Assembly (NCBI GenBank): GCA_913052045.1
Contig: CAJXDJ010000051.1
Location: 1 to 6,558 of the forward strand
DNA length: 6,558 nucleotides
Direction of reading: 5' to 3'
Source of the DNA: an uncultured Dehalococcoidia bacterium
GTDB lineage: Bacteria; Chloroflexota; Dehalococcoidia; Lucifugimonadales; GCA-2712585
In this document: positions 1 through 6,017 of the stretch, piece by piece
How positions within the stretch are numbered: position 1 is the first letter of the stretch
Layout: every line of letters begins with the position of its first letter
The notes under the pieces: generated by a model
What the model saw: only the letters and a program-made list of their open reading frames with translations
What the model was told of the DNA's origin: nothing
Database searches by the model: none
Program-made: the position numbers and the translations under genes

Positions 1-180
1 TTAAAGAATTTGGCAAATCAGGGTACATTTGGTTATGATGAGACGGTAGTAGTTTATGTGACAGGGAACGGGCTAAAAACACAAGAAGCTGTTAGTCACG
101 TGGTTAGCCTTCACCATATCAGACCGACAATTAACGATTTCGAAAGTGCGTTAAAGGGTTCTGTTATTGGAGCTCGGTAA
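1..180 (+). CDS. thrC: Threonine synthase, C-terminal end (5' partial)
   Basis: The open frame enters from the left edge and gives 59 residues before TAA at 178-180. The stretch VVVYVTGNGLKTQEAV followed by HHIRPTI matches the C-terminal strand and helix of PLP-dependent threonine synthases (plant/archaeal-type), where a V(V/L)xTGNGLK motif is typical. The family converts O-phospho-L-homoserine to L-threonine in the cytoplasm. The PLP lysine and the rest of the fold lie outside the window, so a related fold-type II PLP enzyme cannot be fully excluded. Its last 14 bases overlap the proposed TTG start of the NIL-domain gene, which suggests one transcript and translational coupling. Confidence 0.75.
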   Translation, partial: LKNLANQGTFGYDETVVVYVTGNGLKTQEAVSHVVSLHHIRPTINDFESALKGSVIGAR

Positions 181-427
181 GATTGTGGCAGTACAAAGAG
201 TAAAGTTTACATTCCCCGACAACCTAGTTGTACGACCCATAATTTATGAACTGGGACGGGATTTCGATATTATTCCAAATATACGTCGAGCAGATATTAG
301 AGATTATGAGGGTTGGGTTATATTGGAATTAGAAGGTACGGTATTTGAGATAGAAAAAGGATTGTTATGGATAGATAGTATCGGTATCAGGGTGGATCTG
401 TTATCTGGTGATGTACTGGAAGGGTAA
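167..427 (+). CDS. Small NIL-domain protein
   Basis: This 86-residue protein is almost entirely one NIL domain, the ACT-like ferredoxin-fold domain also found at the C-terminus of MetN methionine transporters. Visible hallmarks are RVKFTFPDNLVVRPIIYEL near residues 11-29, the FDIIPNIRRADI segment near 33-44, and DYEGWVILELEG near 46-57. There is no transporter ATPase, membrane segment or ferredoxin part, so it is a stand-alone domain. The TTG start at 167 has AAAGGG upstream (153-158, eight bases away). GTG at 185 is the alternative and would give 80 residues and no overlap with thrC; the domain is intact either way. NIL-type domains are linked in the literature to methionine sensing and, as NIL-ferredoxin proteins in methanogens, to homocysteine formation. 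A sulfur or methionine-related role here is inferred from that and from the sulfur carrier gene 31 bases downstream. Confidence 0.8.
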   Translation: MELGKIVAVQRVKFTFPDNLVVRPIIYELGRDFDIIPNIRRADIRDYEGWVILELEGTVFEIEKGLLWIDSIGIRVDLLSGDVLEG

Positions 428-458
428 TAAATCATTAAATGCATAGGAGTTATTCAAA

Positions 459-746
459 ATGGGTGTAACGGTGAGGATTCCTACACCTCTTCGAAAGTTG
501 ACAGCTGGGTTGGACAAATTGGAGGTAGATGCTGCATCGATTTCTGGGTTGATTAACCATCTCGAGGCAAGTTACCCTGGTTTTCACGACAGGCTTTTGG
601 ATGAGGCCGGCGATCTACGGTATTTTGTTAACATATATGTTAATGGTGAAGACGTTCGTTTTCTGGAAGGGCTGGAAACTGTTGTGAAGACGGGAGATGA
701 AGTAAGTATAGTCCCTGCCGTTGCTGGTGGAGAGCTGGAGCGCTAA
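459..746 (+). CDS. MoaD/ThiS-family ubiquitin-like sulfur carrier with extended C-terminus
   Basis: This 95-residue protein has the beta-grasp sulfur-carrier pattern: an N-terminal strand VTVRIPTPLRKLT, a central helix ISGLINHLEASYP (residues 28-40), and the signature YVNGEDVRFLEGLET then DEVSIVPAVAGG near residues 60-91. Family members are adenylated and thiocarboxylated on a terminal Gly-Gly and donate sulfur for molybdopterin, thiamine, cysteine or homocysteine synthesis. Here Gly90-Gly91 is followed by ELER, so the carboxyl end is masked and would need trimming, as known for some carriers handled by JAMM (Mec/HcyD-type) proteases. A strong ribosome site AGGAG (445-449) lies nine bases before ATG. 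No MoaE, ThiF/MoeB or protease gene is in the window. The neighbouring NIL and threonine synthase genes favour an amino-acid sulfur role over molybdopterin; this is inference. Confidence 0.88.
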   Translation: MGVTVRIPTPLRKLTAGLDKLEVDAASISGLINHLEASYPGFHDRLLDEAGDLRYFVNIYVNGEDVRFLEGLETVVKTGDEVSIVPAVAGGELER

Positions 747-747
747 T

Positions 748-766
748 TCACCGAGCCTGACGGTGA
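748..766. terminator. Short inverted repeat between convergent genes, possible bidirectional terminator
   Basis: TCACCG (748-753) and CGGTGA (761-766) form a perfect 6-bp stem with a 7-base loop. It sits right where the sulfur carrier gene (ends 746) and tgt (ends 748) meet, and its left arm contains the tgt stop codon. No run of T follows on either strand, so as an intrinsic terminator it is weak. Its position is the main argument. Confidence 0.3.
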
Positions 767-1920
767 TTACCCCGACTGATCTGCATGCTCTTCTGGGCTA
801 ATCTAGAGGGCTCGTGTGCGGGTTTGTAATTCTCGAGGAAATCTGCTGCGAAATCCCCAAATGTGTTGGCCGCGATATGTGAGCGCATTTCCTCCATGAG
901 CTTTTGATAAAAATGCAAGTTGTGTATTGTAGCTAGTCTTAATCCAAGAATCTCTTTGGCCTTGAAAAGATGGTGTAAGTATGCTGGAGAAAAGTTGGTG
1001 CAGCTAAAACATGAGCACATTTTGTCTATAGGAATCTCTGAATTCTTGAATCGTTTTAGGGTTATATCGATGCGTCCAAGTCGAGTAAAGAGTGCTCCGT
1101 TTCTAGCTACTCTGGTTGGGAGGACACAGTCGAAAAGATCGATGCCAGTACCCACACTTTTCACCAAGTCTTCTGGAGAACCTACACCCATTAGATATCG
1201 AGGTTTATCTGTTGGTAACAGACTGGATACCAATTTTACGATGTCGTGCATTTGAGCCTTGCTTTCCCCAACTGCTAGCCCTCCAATTGCGTAACCTGGG
1301 AATTCTAGATCTGTGATATAACGGACCGATTGTTCTCGTAATCTTTTTGAAACACCGCCTTGAATTATTCCGAAAAGAATTTGATTCCTGGAACTCTGTG
1401 CCGCCCTAGATCTAAGAGCCCATAGATGAGTACGATCCATGGCTTCCTTGATGTTCATAAGAGTGTCATTTGATGAAATACATTGATCTAAGCACATCAT
1501 GAAATTAACACCTAGTTGTTCTTGGAACGCAACCACTTTCTCAGGGGTAAAGAAGTGGAGACTTCCATCTATATGCGATTTGAAAGTGATACCTTTGTCG
1601 GTTACAAGATTATGTTTTTTTAGGCTAAATGCTTGAAATCCACCGCTGTCTGTAAGTATTGGGCCTCCCCAGTTCATAAAATTATGTATGCCTCCTAGGT
1701 TTTGAACGATATCTATACCGGGTCGTAAATATAAGTGGTATGTATTGGTAAGAATCATCTGGTAGCCGATGGTTTTAACCTCTTCTGTTGTAAGAGTCTT
1801 TATACTGGCCTGTGTAGCTACAGGCATAAAAGCCGGAGTCATGATGGTGCCATGTGTGGTAGTTAGTTGACCCGTGCGAGCTTTTCCGCACTTATAGAGT
1901 ATATTGAAAAGGCAATCCAT
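748..1920 (-). CDS. tgt: tRNA-guanine transglycosylase
   Basis: Bacterial TGT swaps guanine 34 in the anticodon of Asp, Asn, His and Tyr tRNAs for preQ1, the base-exchange step of queuosine synthesis, in the cytoplasm. The 390-residue product carries all the landmarks: TDSGGFQAFSL with the acid/base Asp91, FGIIQGG (183-189), GGLAVGE (213-219), DLFDCVLPTR with nucleophile Asp264 (261-270), and the zinc site Cys302, Cys304, Cys307 and His333 in the CSCFSC...TIH pattern. Cys147 and Val217 match residues typical of bacterial preQ1-using enzymes rather than queuine-using eukaryotic ones. One difference is Gln146 where the Escherichia and Zymomonas enzymes have Glu (LDQC versus DEC). About 20 residues at the C-terminus are an extra polar, basic tail. 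ATG follows the tauE-like stop directly (TAAATG), with GGAG 14 bases upstream, so expression probably relies on coupling. Confidence 0.97.
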   Translation of the reverse strand: MDCLFNILYKCGKARTGQLTTTHGTIMTPAFMPVATQASIKTLTTEEVKTIGYQMILTNTYHLYLRPGIDIVQNLGGIHNFMNWGGPILTDSGGFQAFSLKKHNLVTDKGITFKSHIDGSLHFFTPEKVVAFQEQLGVNFMMCLDQCISSNDTLMNIKEAMDRTHLWALRSRAAQSSRNQILFGIIQGGVSKRLREQSVRYITDLEFPGYAIGGLAVGESKAQMHDIVKLVSSLLPTDKPRYLMGVGSPEDLVKSVGTGIDLFDCVLPTRVARNGALFTRLGRIDITLKRFKNSEIPIDKMCSCFSCTNFSPAYLHHLFKAKEILGLRLATIHNLHFYQKLMEEMRSHIAANTFGDFAADFLENYKPAHEPSRLAQKSMQISRGNHRQAR

Positions 1921-2784
1921 TTATAGAGGATTAACTCCAGAAATTATTAGATGGATGGAAATCGCGAGTGACGACAAGGCTAGTAATCGCATAATCACTA
2001 CCTCTCCTAAGACTCCGGATGATTTTACGGCAATCTGCGCTCCTAGTACCATACCAAACCCAAGAATCAATGCACTGGTTAAGTCAACGTTACCCTCCGA
2101 AATGTGCGCTAGCGATCCTATAGTAGCGATGCCTATCTGAGACAGAAGTGATGTAGCTATGGCTACGTATATAGGAAATCCGAATACATATACCAAGGCT
2201 GGAGTTCGGATGGGGCCGCCTCCTATTCCCAAAAAACCTGAGATAAACCCGATTACCCCGTTCGTTATAACTGCCAATAGTTCATTGTAGGTAAATCTAT
2301 AAATGCCTCTATCAGATGTGCGTACAGTGGCAGTGTGAGAGCCAAAAGAGGTATGGGCTCCAAGATTTCTTCGGGGCTTTTCGTTACTGTTGGAATCATG
2401 TCGGGTATTACCGGAATTAATAAACACGTATAATCCCAATAGGCCTAACAGAATACCGTAGACAAATTGAAAGAAGTCTGCAGAAACCAGCCTTAATGCG
2501 AATGCTCCGACAATAGTTCCTGGTATCGCAACAACACTGAAGAGTAAAGCTCCTCTGACATAGGCATAACCAAGGCGTAAATAAGCGATAGAACCAGACA
2601 CAGAGGAAAGAGCCACGGTAACCAATGAAGTGCCGGCTGCTACGTTATAATCGAAGCCAAAAAGGATAATCAATAGCGGGGCGGTTATGAATCCTCCACC
2701 GGATCCAATCGACACCCCGTAAATACCTACGACAATGCCTAATACGAATAGAGATAGAACTACCCACAAGGTAATGTCTGTCAT
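1921..2784 (-). CDS. TauE/SafE-family sulfite/organosulfur exporter-like membrane protein
   Basis: This is a 287-residue integral membrane protein with the two-fold repeat of the TauE/SafE (DUF81) family. The first half has GSGGGFITAPLL (27-38) followed by AAGTSLVTVALS; the second has GIGGGPIRTPAL (186-197) followed by AIATSLLSQIG. I count about eight hydrophobic segments, near 5-24, 33-54, 78-98, 103-123, 168-188, 195-222, 236-254 and 262-283. A polar loop of roughly 40 residues (124-164) joins the halves. Characterised members export sulfite, sulfoacetate or related anions, but the substrate cannot be read from sequence. ATG at 2784 is the only sensible start, since the frame closes upstream without another good one. 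No clear Shine-Dalgarno is present. The stop abuts the tgt start, so the two genes form a likely operon. Confidence 0.9.
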   Translation of the reverse strand: MTDITLWVVLSLFVLGIVVGIYGVSIGSGGGFITAPLLIILFGFDYNVAAGTSLVTVALSSVSGSIAYLRLGYAYVRGALLFSVVAIPGTIVGAFALRLVSADFFQFVYGILLGLLGLYVFINSGNTRHDSNSNEKPRRNLGAHTSFGSHTATVRTSDRGIYRFTYNELLAVITNGVIGFISGFLGIGGGPIRTPALVYVFGFPIYVAIATSLLSQIGIATIGSLAHISEGNVDLTSALILGFGMVLGAQIAVKSSGVLGEVVIMRLLALSSLAISIHLIISGVNPL

Positions 2785-2831
2785 CAGCTTTGATATAAAC
2801 CTGTTTTTTTGAGTTCTACTATACAGGAGTA

Positions 2832-2861
2832 ATTATTTTCACACTACGAAGGTCTTGCCAA
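2832..2861 (-). promoter_or_regulatory. Candidate sigma-70-type promoter for the tauE-like/tgt operon
   Basis: On the minus strand TTGGCA (2861-2856) and AATAAT (2837-2832) each match the -35 and -10 consensus at five of six positions, with an 18-base spacer. Transcription would begin near 2825, giving a leader of about 40 bases before the ATG at 2784. This is a match by eye in an AT-rich region, so chance remains a real possibility. Confidence 0.35.
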
Positions 2862-2989
2862 AATCCCACAAACTAGACTGCTCCTCATAAATTCAATCCA
2901 CATTAGGCTAGAATCATATTGGTAGATAGAGGTAAAATGGAGTCATAGGATTAATGGAGAAGAGTTTTTTGAGATCTGTGGATTCTTAA

Positions 2990-3029
2990 TTCCCATATAT
3001 GAAGGTCTAGAACATGTCTAGTATGGGAA
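2990..3029 (+). promoter_or_regulatory. Compound inverted repeat in the prfB leader
   Basis: TTCCCATA (2990-2997) pairs perfectly with TATGGGAA (3022-3029). Inside it CTAGA (3007-3011) pairs with TCTAG (3017-3021) around the loop ACATG. The two right-hand arms are contiguous, so the RNA could stack into a 13-bp hairpin with a 9-base bulge on the left side. It lies 28 bases before the prfB ATG. The bulge holds GAAGG (3001-3005) and the loop holds an ATG (3014), the start signals of a possible leader ORF. It has no T-run and is not a terminator. Its function is unknown; a protein operator is an alternative reading. Confidence 0.35.
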
Positions 3030-3058
3030 ACATTGAACATCAAGGAAAGGAAATCTAA
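3014..3058 (+). CDS. Possible 14-residue leader peptide before prfB
   Basis: ATG at 3014 opens a frame reading MSSMGNIEHQGKEI and ends in TAA at 3056-3058. That stop shares its last A with the prfB start (TAATG). GAAGG at 3001-3005 sits eight bases before the ATG, good ribosome-site spacing. The overlap would couple its translation to prfB. I recognise no family, and a frame this short can arise by chance; the case rests only on the ribosome site, the overlap and the surrounding hairpin. Confidence 0.25.
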   Translation: MSSMGNIEHQGKEI

Positions 3059-4162
3059 TGCAGGAATTTCGTCAACAATTACAAGGTAAAGCGAGTAGGA
3101 TATCCCAGATATTGGAGCGTCTTTGACTTAGTAGGTAAAGAAAAAGAAATAATCCAACTCGAAAAGGCGAGTTATGATCGTGCATTCTGGGACGATCATA
3201 AAGGTGCACAGTCTACGATGAAAAGCGTAACTAGACTAAGAGATACTGTGTCAAAGTGGCGAAGGCTGGAGTCTCAGAGTGCTTCTTTGTTAGATCTGTT
3301 GGATTTGGCTATCAAGGAAGATGACGATGAACTCTCTAGAGATATCTATAGTGAGGCTCAAGTTTTTTACGAGGAATTGGAAAAAGGTGAGATTGAGCTC
3401 ACTTTATCGGGAATTTATGATCAGAGGCCGGCCATTATTTCTATTCATGCCGGAGCAGGAGGAGTAGACTCGCAAGATTGGAGTAAAATTCTCCTTAGAA
3501 TGTATACAAGATGGTCGGAAAATCAAGGATACGATGCTCGAATTTTGGACCTAACTCCAGGGGAAGAAGGGGGCGTCAAAAATGTCGTTATAGAGTTCAG
3601 TGGGACAGCTCCTTATGGTTATTTAAAATCCGAAAAGGGTGTTCACAGGCTTGTAAGACTTTCCCCATTTAATTCCGACCATCTAAGGCATACCTCTTTT
3701 GCTCACGTAGAGGTCTTGCCGGCGGCGGCCAATGAGGATGTGGAAATTCAGGTTAGGCCAGAAGATATAAAGAGCGAATTTTTCAGATCGAGCGGTCCAG
3801 GTGGTCAAAATGTGAATAAGTTATCATCTGCTGTTAGGATTACCCACATTAGCACAGGAATAGTCGTAGCGTGTCAAACAGAACGATCTCAGCATCAAAA
3901 TCGAGAATATGCGATGATGATTTTGAAGGCCCGTTTGCTTCAGAACATGATGGACGAAAGAGCTAAAACTGCGGCTGAAATCAAGGGGGCGAGAGTTTCT
4001 GCTGAGTTTGGCAACCAAATCAGAAGCTATGTGTTGCATCCTTACAAAATGGTAAAGGACCACAGGACAAACTACCAAACTTCTGATGCGGAGGGCGTGT
4101 TGGATGGGCAGATAGACGGGTTCCTGAATGCATATTTGGTTCATTCAGTGGAGCGAAGATAA
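3058..4162 (+). CDS. prfB: Peptide chain release factor 2 (programmed +1 frameshift)
   Basis: RF2 recognises UAA and UGA in the ribosomal A site and triggers peptide release. Codons 1-22 run from ATG 3058 to CTT 3121-3123 and hit an in-frame TGA at 3124. Skipping the T at 3124 continues the protein from GAC 3125 to TAA 4162, 367 residues in all, close to the 365 of Escherichia coli RF2. The joined N-terminus, QILERL then DLVGKEKE, matches the family's first helix. Stop-codon specificity is shown by SPF (202-204), the RF2 tripeptide; RF1 has PxT-type instead. The catalytic GGQ is at 248-250 in SSGPGGQNVN, followed by SAVRITHISTGIVV and SQHQNREYA. Ser occupies the position equivalent to residue 246 in E. 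coli. AAAGG lies seven bases before ATG. The gene is intact, not a pseudogene. secA, a frequent upstream neighbour, is absent; an unrelated divergent gene is there instead. Confidence 0.97.
3114..3127 (+). promoter_or_regulatory. RF2 autoregulatory +1 frameshift site
   Basis: The site reads GGAG (3114-3117), CGT, CTT, TGA, C. The Shine-Dalgarno-like GGAG ends three bases before the slippery CTT, the same spacing as the E. coli AGGGGG-TAT-CTT-TGA-C signal. The stop codon is UGA followed by C, a poor termination context. By the established mechanism, scarce RF2 lets the ribosome pause at UGA and slip forward one base, making more RF2; plentiful RF2 terminates at codon 23. Confidence 0.95.
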
Positions 4163-4203
4163 TAGTAAGGTTATAGTTAAGCTAGAAGCACAAATAATCT
4201 ATA

Positions 4204-5409
4204 CTAATCATCGAAGGACATTATATGACCAAGCTTTTGTTGTTTGGTTTTCAAATATTCTTTGTTTTGTTCTGTTGTACATATCTTCATAGGCACCCGG
4301 TCTACCACTTCGATGCCCCATGAACTAAGCCCGACGATTTTTTGAGGATTGTTAGTCAACAACCTTATCTTTCCTATGCCTAAGTTGGCTAGGATTTGGG
4401 CTCCTACGCCGTAGTGTCGGAGGTCTGGAGGGAAACCAAGTTTTTGGTTAGCTTCAACTGTGTCTAGGCCTATGTCCTGCAAATGATAAGCTTTTATCTT
4501 ATTGTGTAGTCCAATGCCACGCCCTTCTTGTCGCATGTAGATAAGTACACCTTTGCCTTCTTTTGCAATAGCTTTAAGTGACCATTCCAGTTGTAGCCCA
4601 CAATCACATCTGAGGCTTCCAAGAATGTCACCGGTTAAGCACTCACTATGAACCCTAACCAGAACTTGGTCATCTGTAGTCCACTCCCCCAACGTGAGAA
4701 CAACGTGTTGGTCTGAATCATATTTATTGCTGTAGCCTACAACTGTGAACTCTCCGTATTTAGTCGGGAGCTTGGCAGAATCTACACGCGTGACTAGCAT
4801 TTCTGTCTTTCGCCGAAATGCTATTAATTGGGGAATAGAGACAATCTTTATATTGTGTTTTTCGGAGAATTTTTGGAGTTCTGGAAATCGGGCCATCGAA
4901 CCATCTTCGCTCATGATTTCGCAAATTGCAGCGACTGGGCTTAGTCCTGCCATTTTGGCCATATCAACACTGGCTTCTGTATGTCCAGGTCTCACTAGCA
5001 CTCCACCATTTCGTGCCCGTAGAGGGAATGTGTGTCCGGGGCGAGCAAAGTCCTCGGGTGTAGAGGCCGAATCAATTACCGCTTTTATAGTAGCGGATCT
5101 GTCTTGGGCCGATATTCCGGTCGATGTATTTATAGAATAGTCAATTGAAACAGTAAAGGCTGTTTGATGAGTGGAAGTGTTTAACTGTCCTAAGAGAGGG
5201 ATGTTTAGTTTATCAAGGTATTCTCCCGAGGCTGGCATGCAAAGTAAGCCTCGGGCGTATTTGGTCATGAAATTAATCGACTCTGGGGTGGCATGGTCGC
5301 CCGCGACTACTAGATCACCCTCGTTTTCACGGTTAGCATCATCAACGATAATGAGGAACTTGCCGTTCTTTAAGTCTTCAATAGCTTCTTCAATTGTTGC
5401 CAGGGCCAT
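4204..5409 (-). CDS. ribBA: Bifunctional 3,4-dihydroxy-2-butanone-4-phosphate synthase / GTP cyclohydrolase II
   Basis: This 401-residue fusion makes both riboflavin precursors: the four-carbon unit from ribulose 5-phosphate and the pyrimidine from GTP. The RibB half (about 1-200) shows DDANRENEGDL (23-33), HQTAFTVSID (81-90), TGIS...DR, RPGHTFPLRARNGGVLVRPGHTEA (123-146) and the acidic SEDGSMAR. The RibA half (about 205-395) has zinc ligands Cys257, Cys268 and Cys270 in CLTGDILGSLRCDC, the RQEGRGIGL loop (293-301), DLRHYGVGAQIL (329-340) and LLTNNPQK. No key residue is missing, so both activities should be present. The ending KYLKTKQQKLGHIM-like segment matches Bacillus-type RibBA. AAAAGGA (5421-5415) lies five bases before ATG. 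The gene is 29 bases after ribE and converges on prfB with 41 bases between stops and no convincing terminator there. Cytoplasmic. Confidence 0.97.
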   Translation of the reverse strand: MALATIEEAIEDLKNGKFLIIVDDANRENEGDLVVAGDHATPESINFMTKYARGLLCMPASGEYLDKLNIPLLGQLNTSTHQTAFTVSIDYSINTSTGISAQDRSATIKAVIDSASTPEDFARPGHTFPLRARNGGVLVRPGHTEASVDMAKMAGLSPVAAICEIMSEDGSMARFPELQKFSEKHNIKIVSIPQLIAFRRKTEMLVTRVDSAKLPTKYGEFTVVGYSNKYDSDQHVVLTLGEWTTDDQVLVRVHSECLTGDILGSLRCDCGLQLEWSLKAIAKEGKGVLIYMRQEGRGIGLHNKIKAYHLQDIGLDTVEANQKLGFPPDLRHYGVGAQILANLGIGKIRLLTNNPQKIVGLSSWGIEVVDRVPMKICTTEQNKEYLKTKQQKLGHIMSFDD

Positions 5410-5438
5410 TAGTGTCCTTTTATCGGTGGTTTCTTCTA

Positions 5439-6017
5439 TTAATGTTTAGCCAAGAGACTCTCTACGTACTTGGCCAAAATATCGACTTCCAAGTTAACCG
5501 AGTCACCTTTGCCTCTCTCAATCAAATTTGTGTTTGAGAGAGTATATGGTATCACAGAGATCGAGAAAGATGAACCAGATTTTGCCATCACTGTAAGGCT
5601 AATACCGTCTACAGCAACGAATCCCTTCTCAACGATGTATTTCGATAGCGACTGTGGTACGTCGATGGTAAACACAGAGGAATTTTGGTTTTTTACTACA
5701 GATTTTATGTATCCCTTTCCATCAACATGTCCTTGTACAAAATGACCACCCATTCGACTATTTGTACTTAATGCCCTCTCGAGGTTAACCTGGAAACCTT
5801 GTCGTAAATCACCGAGATTGGTCCTAGTTATGGTTTCTTCGGAGAGATCCGCCTCTAGCGTTGATGTGCCCAGGGTCACGACAGTCAGGCAAGTCCCATT
5901 TATCGCTATGCTATCACCTGTATTTATATCGTCAAAAATCCTTTCTGCACTAATGGACAAGAGTCCTCCATTAATCGAAAGTACCTTCCCAGTCTCTTCT
6001 ATTATACCTGTGAACAT
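5439..6017 (-). CDS. ribE: Riboflavin synthase, alpha subunit
   Basis: The enzyme dismutates two 6,7-dimethyl-8-ribityllumazine molecules into riboflavin and the pyrimidine precursor, the last step of the pathway, as a cytoplasmic trimer. The 192-residue product begins with the diagnostic MFTGIIEETGKV and holds two lumazine-binding barrels. Barrel one contains GDSIAINGTCLTV (34-46) and SEETITRTNLG; the linker RMGGHFVQGHVDG leads to barrel two with GFVAVDGISLTV and IPYTLSNTNL. It ends shortly after VDILAKYVESLL, slightly shorter than many family members but complete. The ATG overlaps the ribD stop as TAATG, and GGAG lies nine bases upstream of the start, so it is translationally coupled to ribD. 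In some Gram-positive nomenclatures this gene is called ribB or ribC. Confidence 0.96.
   Translation of the reverse strand: MFTGIIEETGKVLSINGGLLSISAERIFDDINTGDSIAINGTCLTVVTLGTSTLEADLSEETITRTNLGDLRQGFQVNLERALSTNSRMGGHFVQGHVDGKGYIKSVVKNQNSSVFTIDVPQSLSKYIVEKGFVAVDGISLTVMAKSGSSFSISVIPYTLSNTNLIERGKGDSVNLEVDILAKYVESLLAKH

Noticed and set aside
920..1316. Two plus-strand open frames (920-1255 and 1116-1316)
   Set aside because: Both lie wholly antisense to the well-conserved tgt gene and show no recognisable domain.
1904..2140. Plus-strand open frame
   Set aside because: Antisense to the end of the tauE-like gene and the start of tgt; its composition is the mirror of membrane-protein codons.
2803..2813. 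T-run (2804-2810) followed by GAG as a terminator, and its near copy GTTTTTTGAG at 2964-2973
   Set aside because: No stem precedes the T-run on either strand where a transcript is expected, and a ten-base T-rich direct repeat is likely chance in AT-rich DNA.
3124..3126. In-frame TGA early in prfB as a nonsense mutation or pseudogene
   Set aside because: The stop sits in the conserved CTT-TGA-C frameshift site with a correctly spaced GGAG, and the +1 frame continues with a full-length, motif-complete RF2.
3218..3220. ATG 3218 as the prfB start
   Set aside because: The in-frame region from 3125 to 3217 encodes recognisable RF2 sequence and would be lost; no good ribosome site precedes 3218.
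3824..4144. Minus-strand open frame of 106 codons
   Set aside because: Antisense to the conserved catalytic part of prfB, with no family features.
4163..4203. Terminator between prfB and ribBA (TATAG at 4172 with CTATA at 4199)
   Set aside because: Only a 5-bp AT-rich stem with a loop of over 20 bases; too weak to call.
5410..5438. FMN riboswitch or internal promoter between ribE and ribBA
   Set aside because: Only 29 bases, containing just the ribBA ribosome site; far too short for an RFN element.
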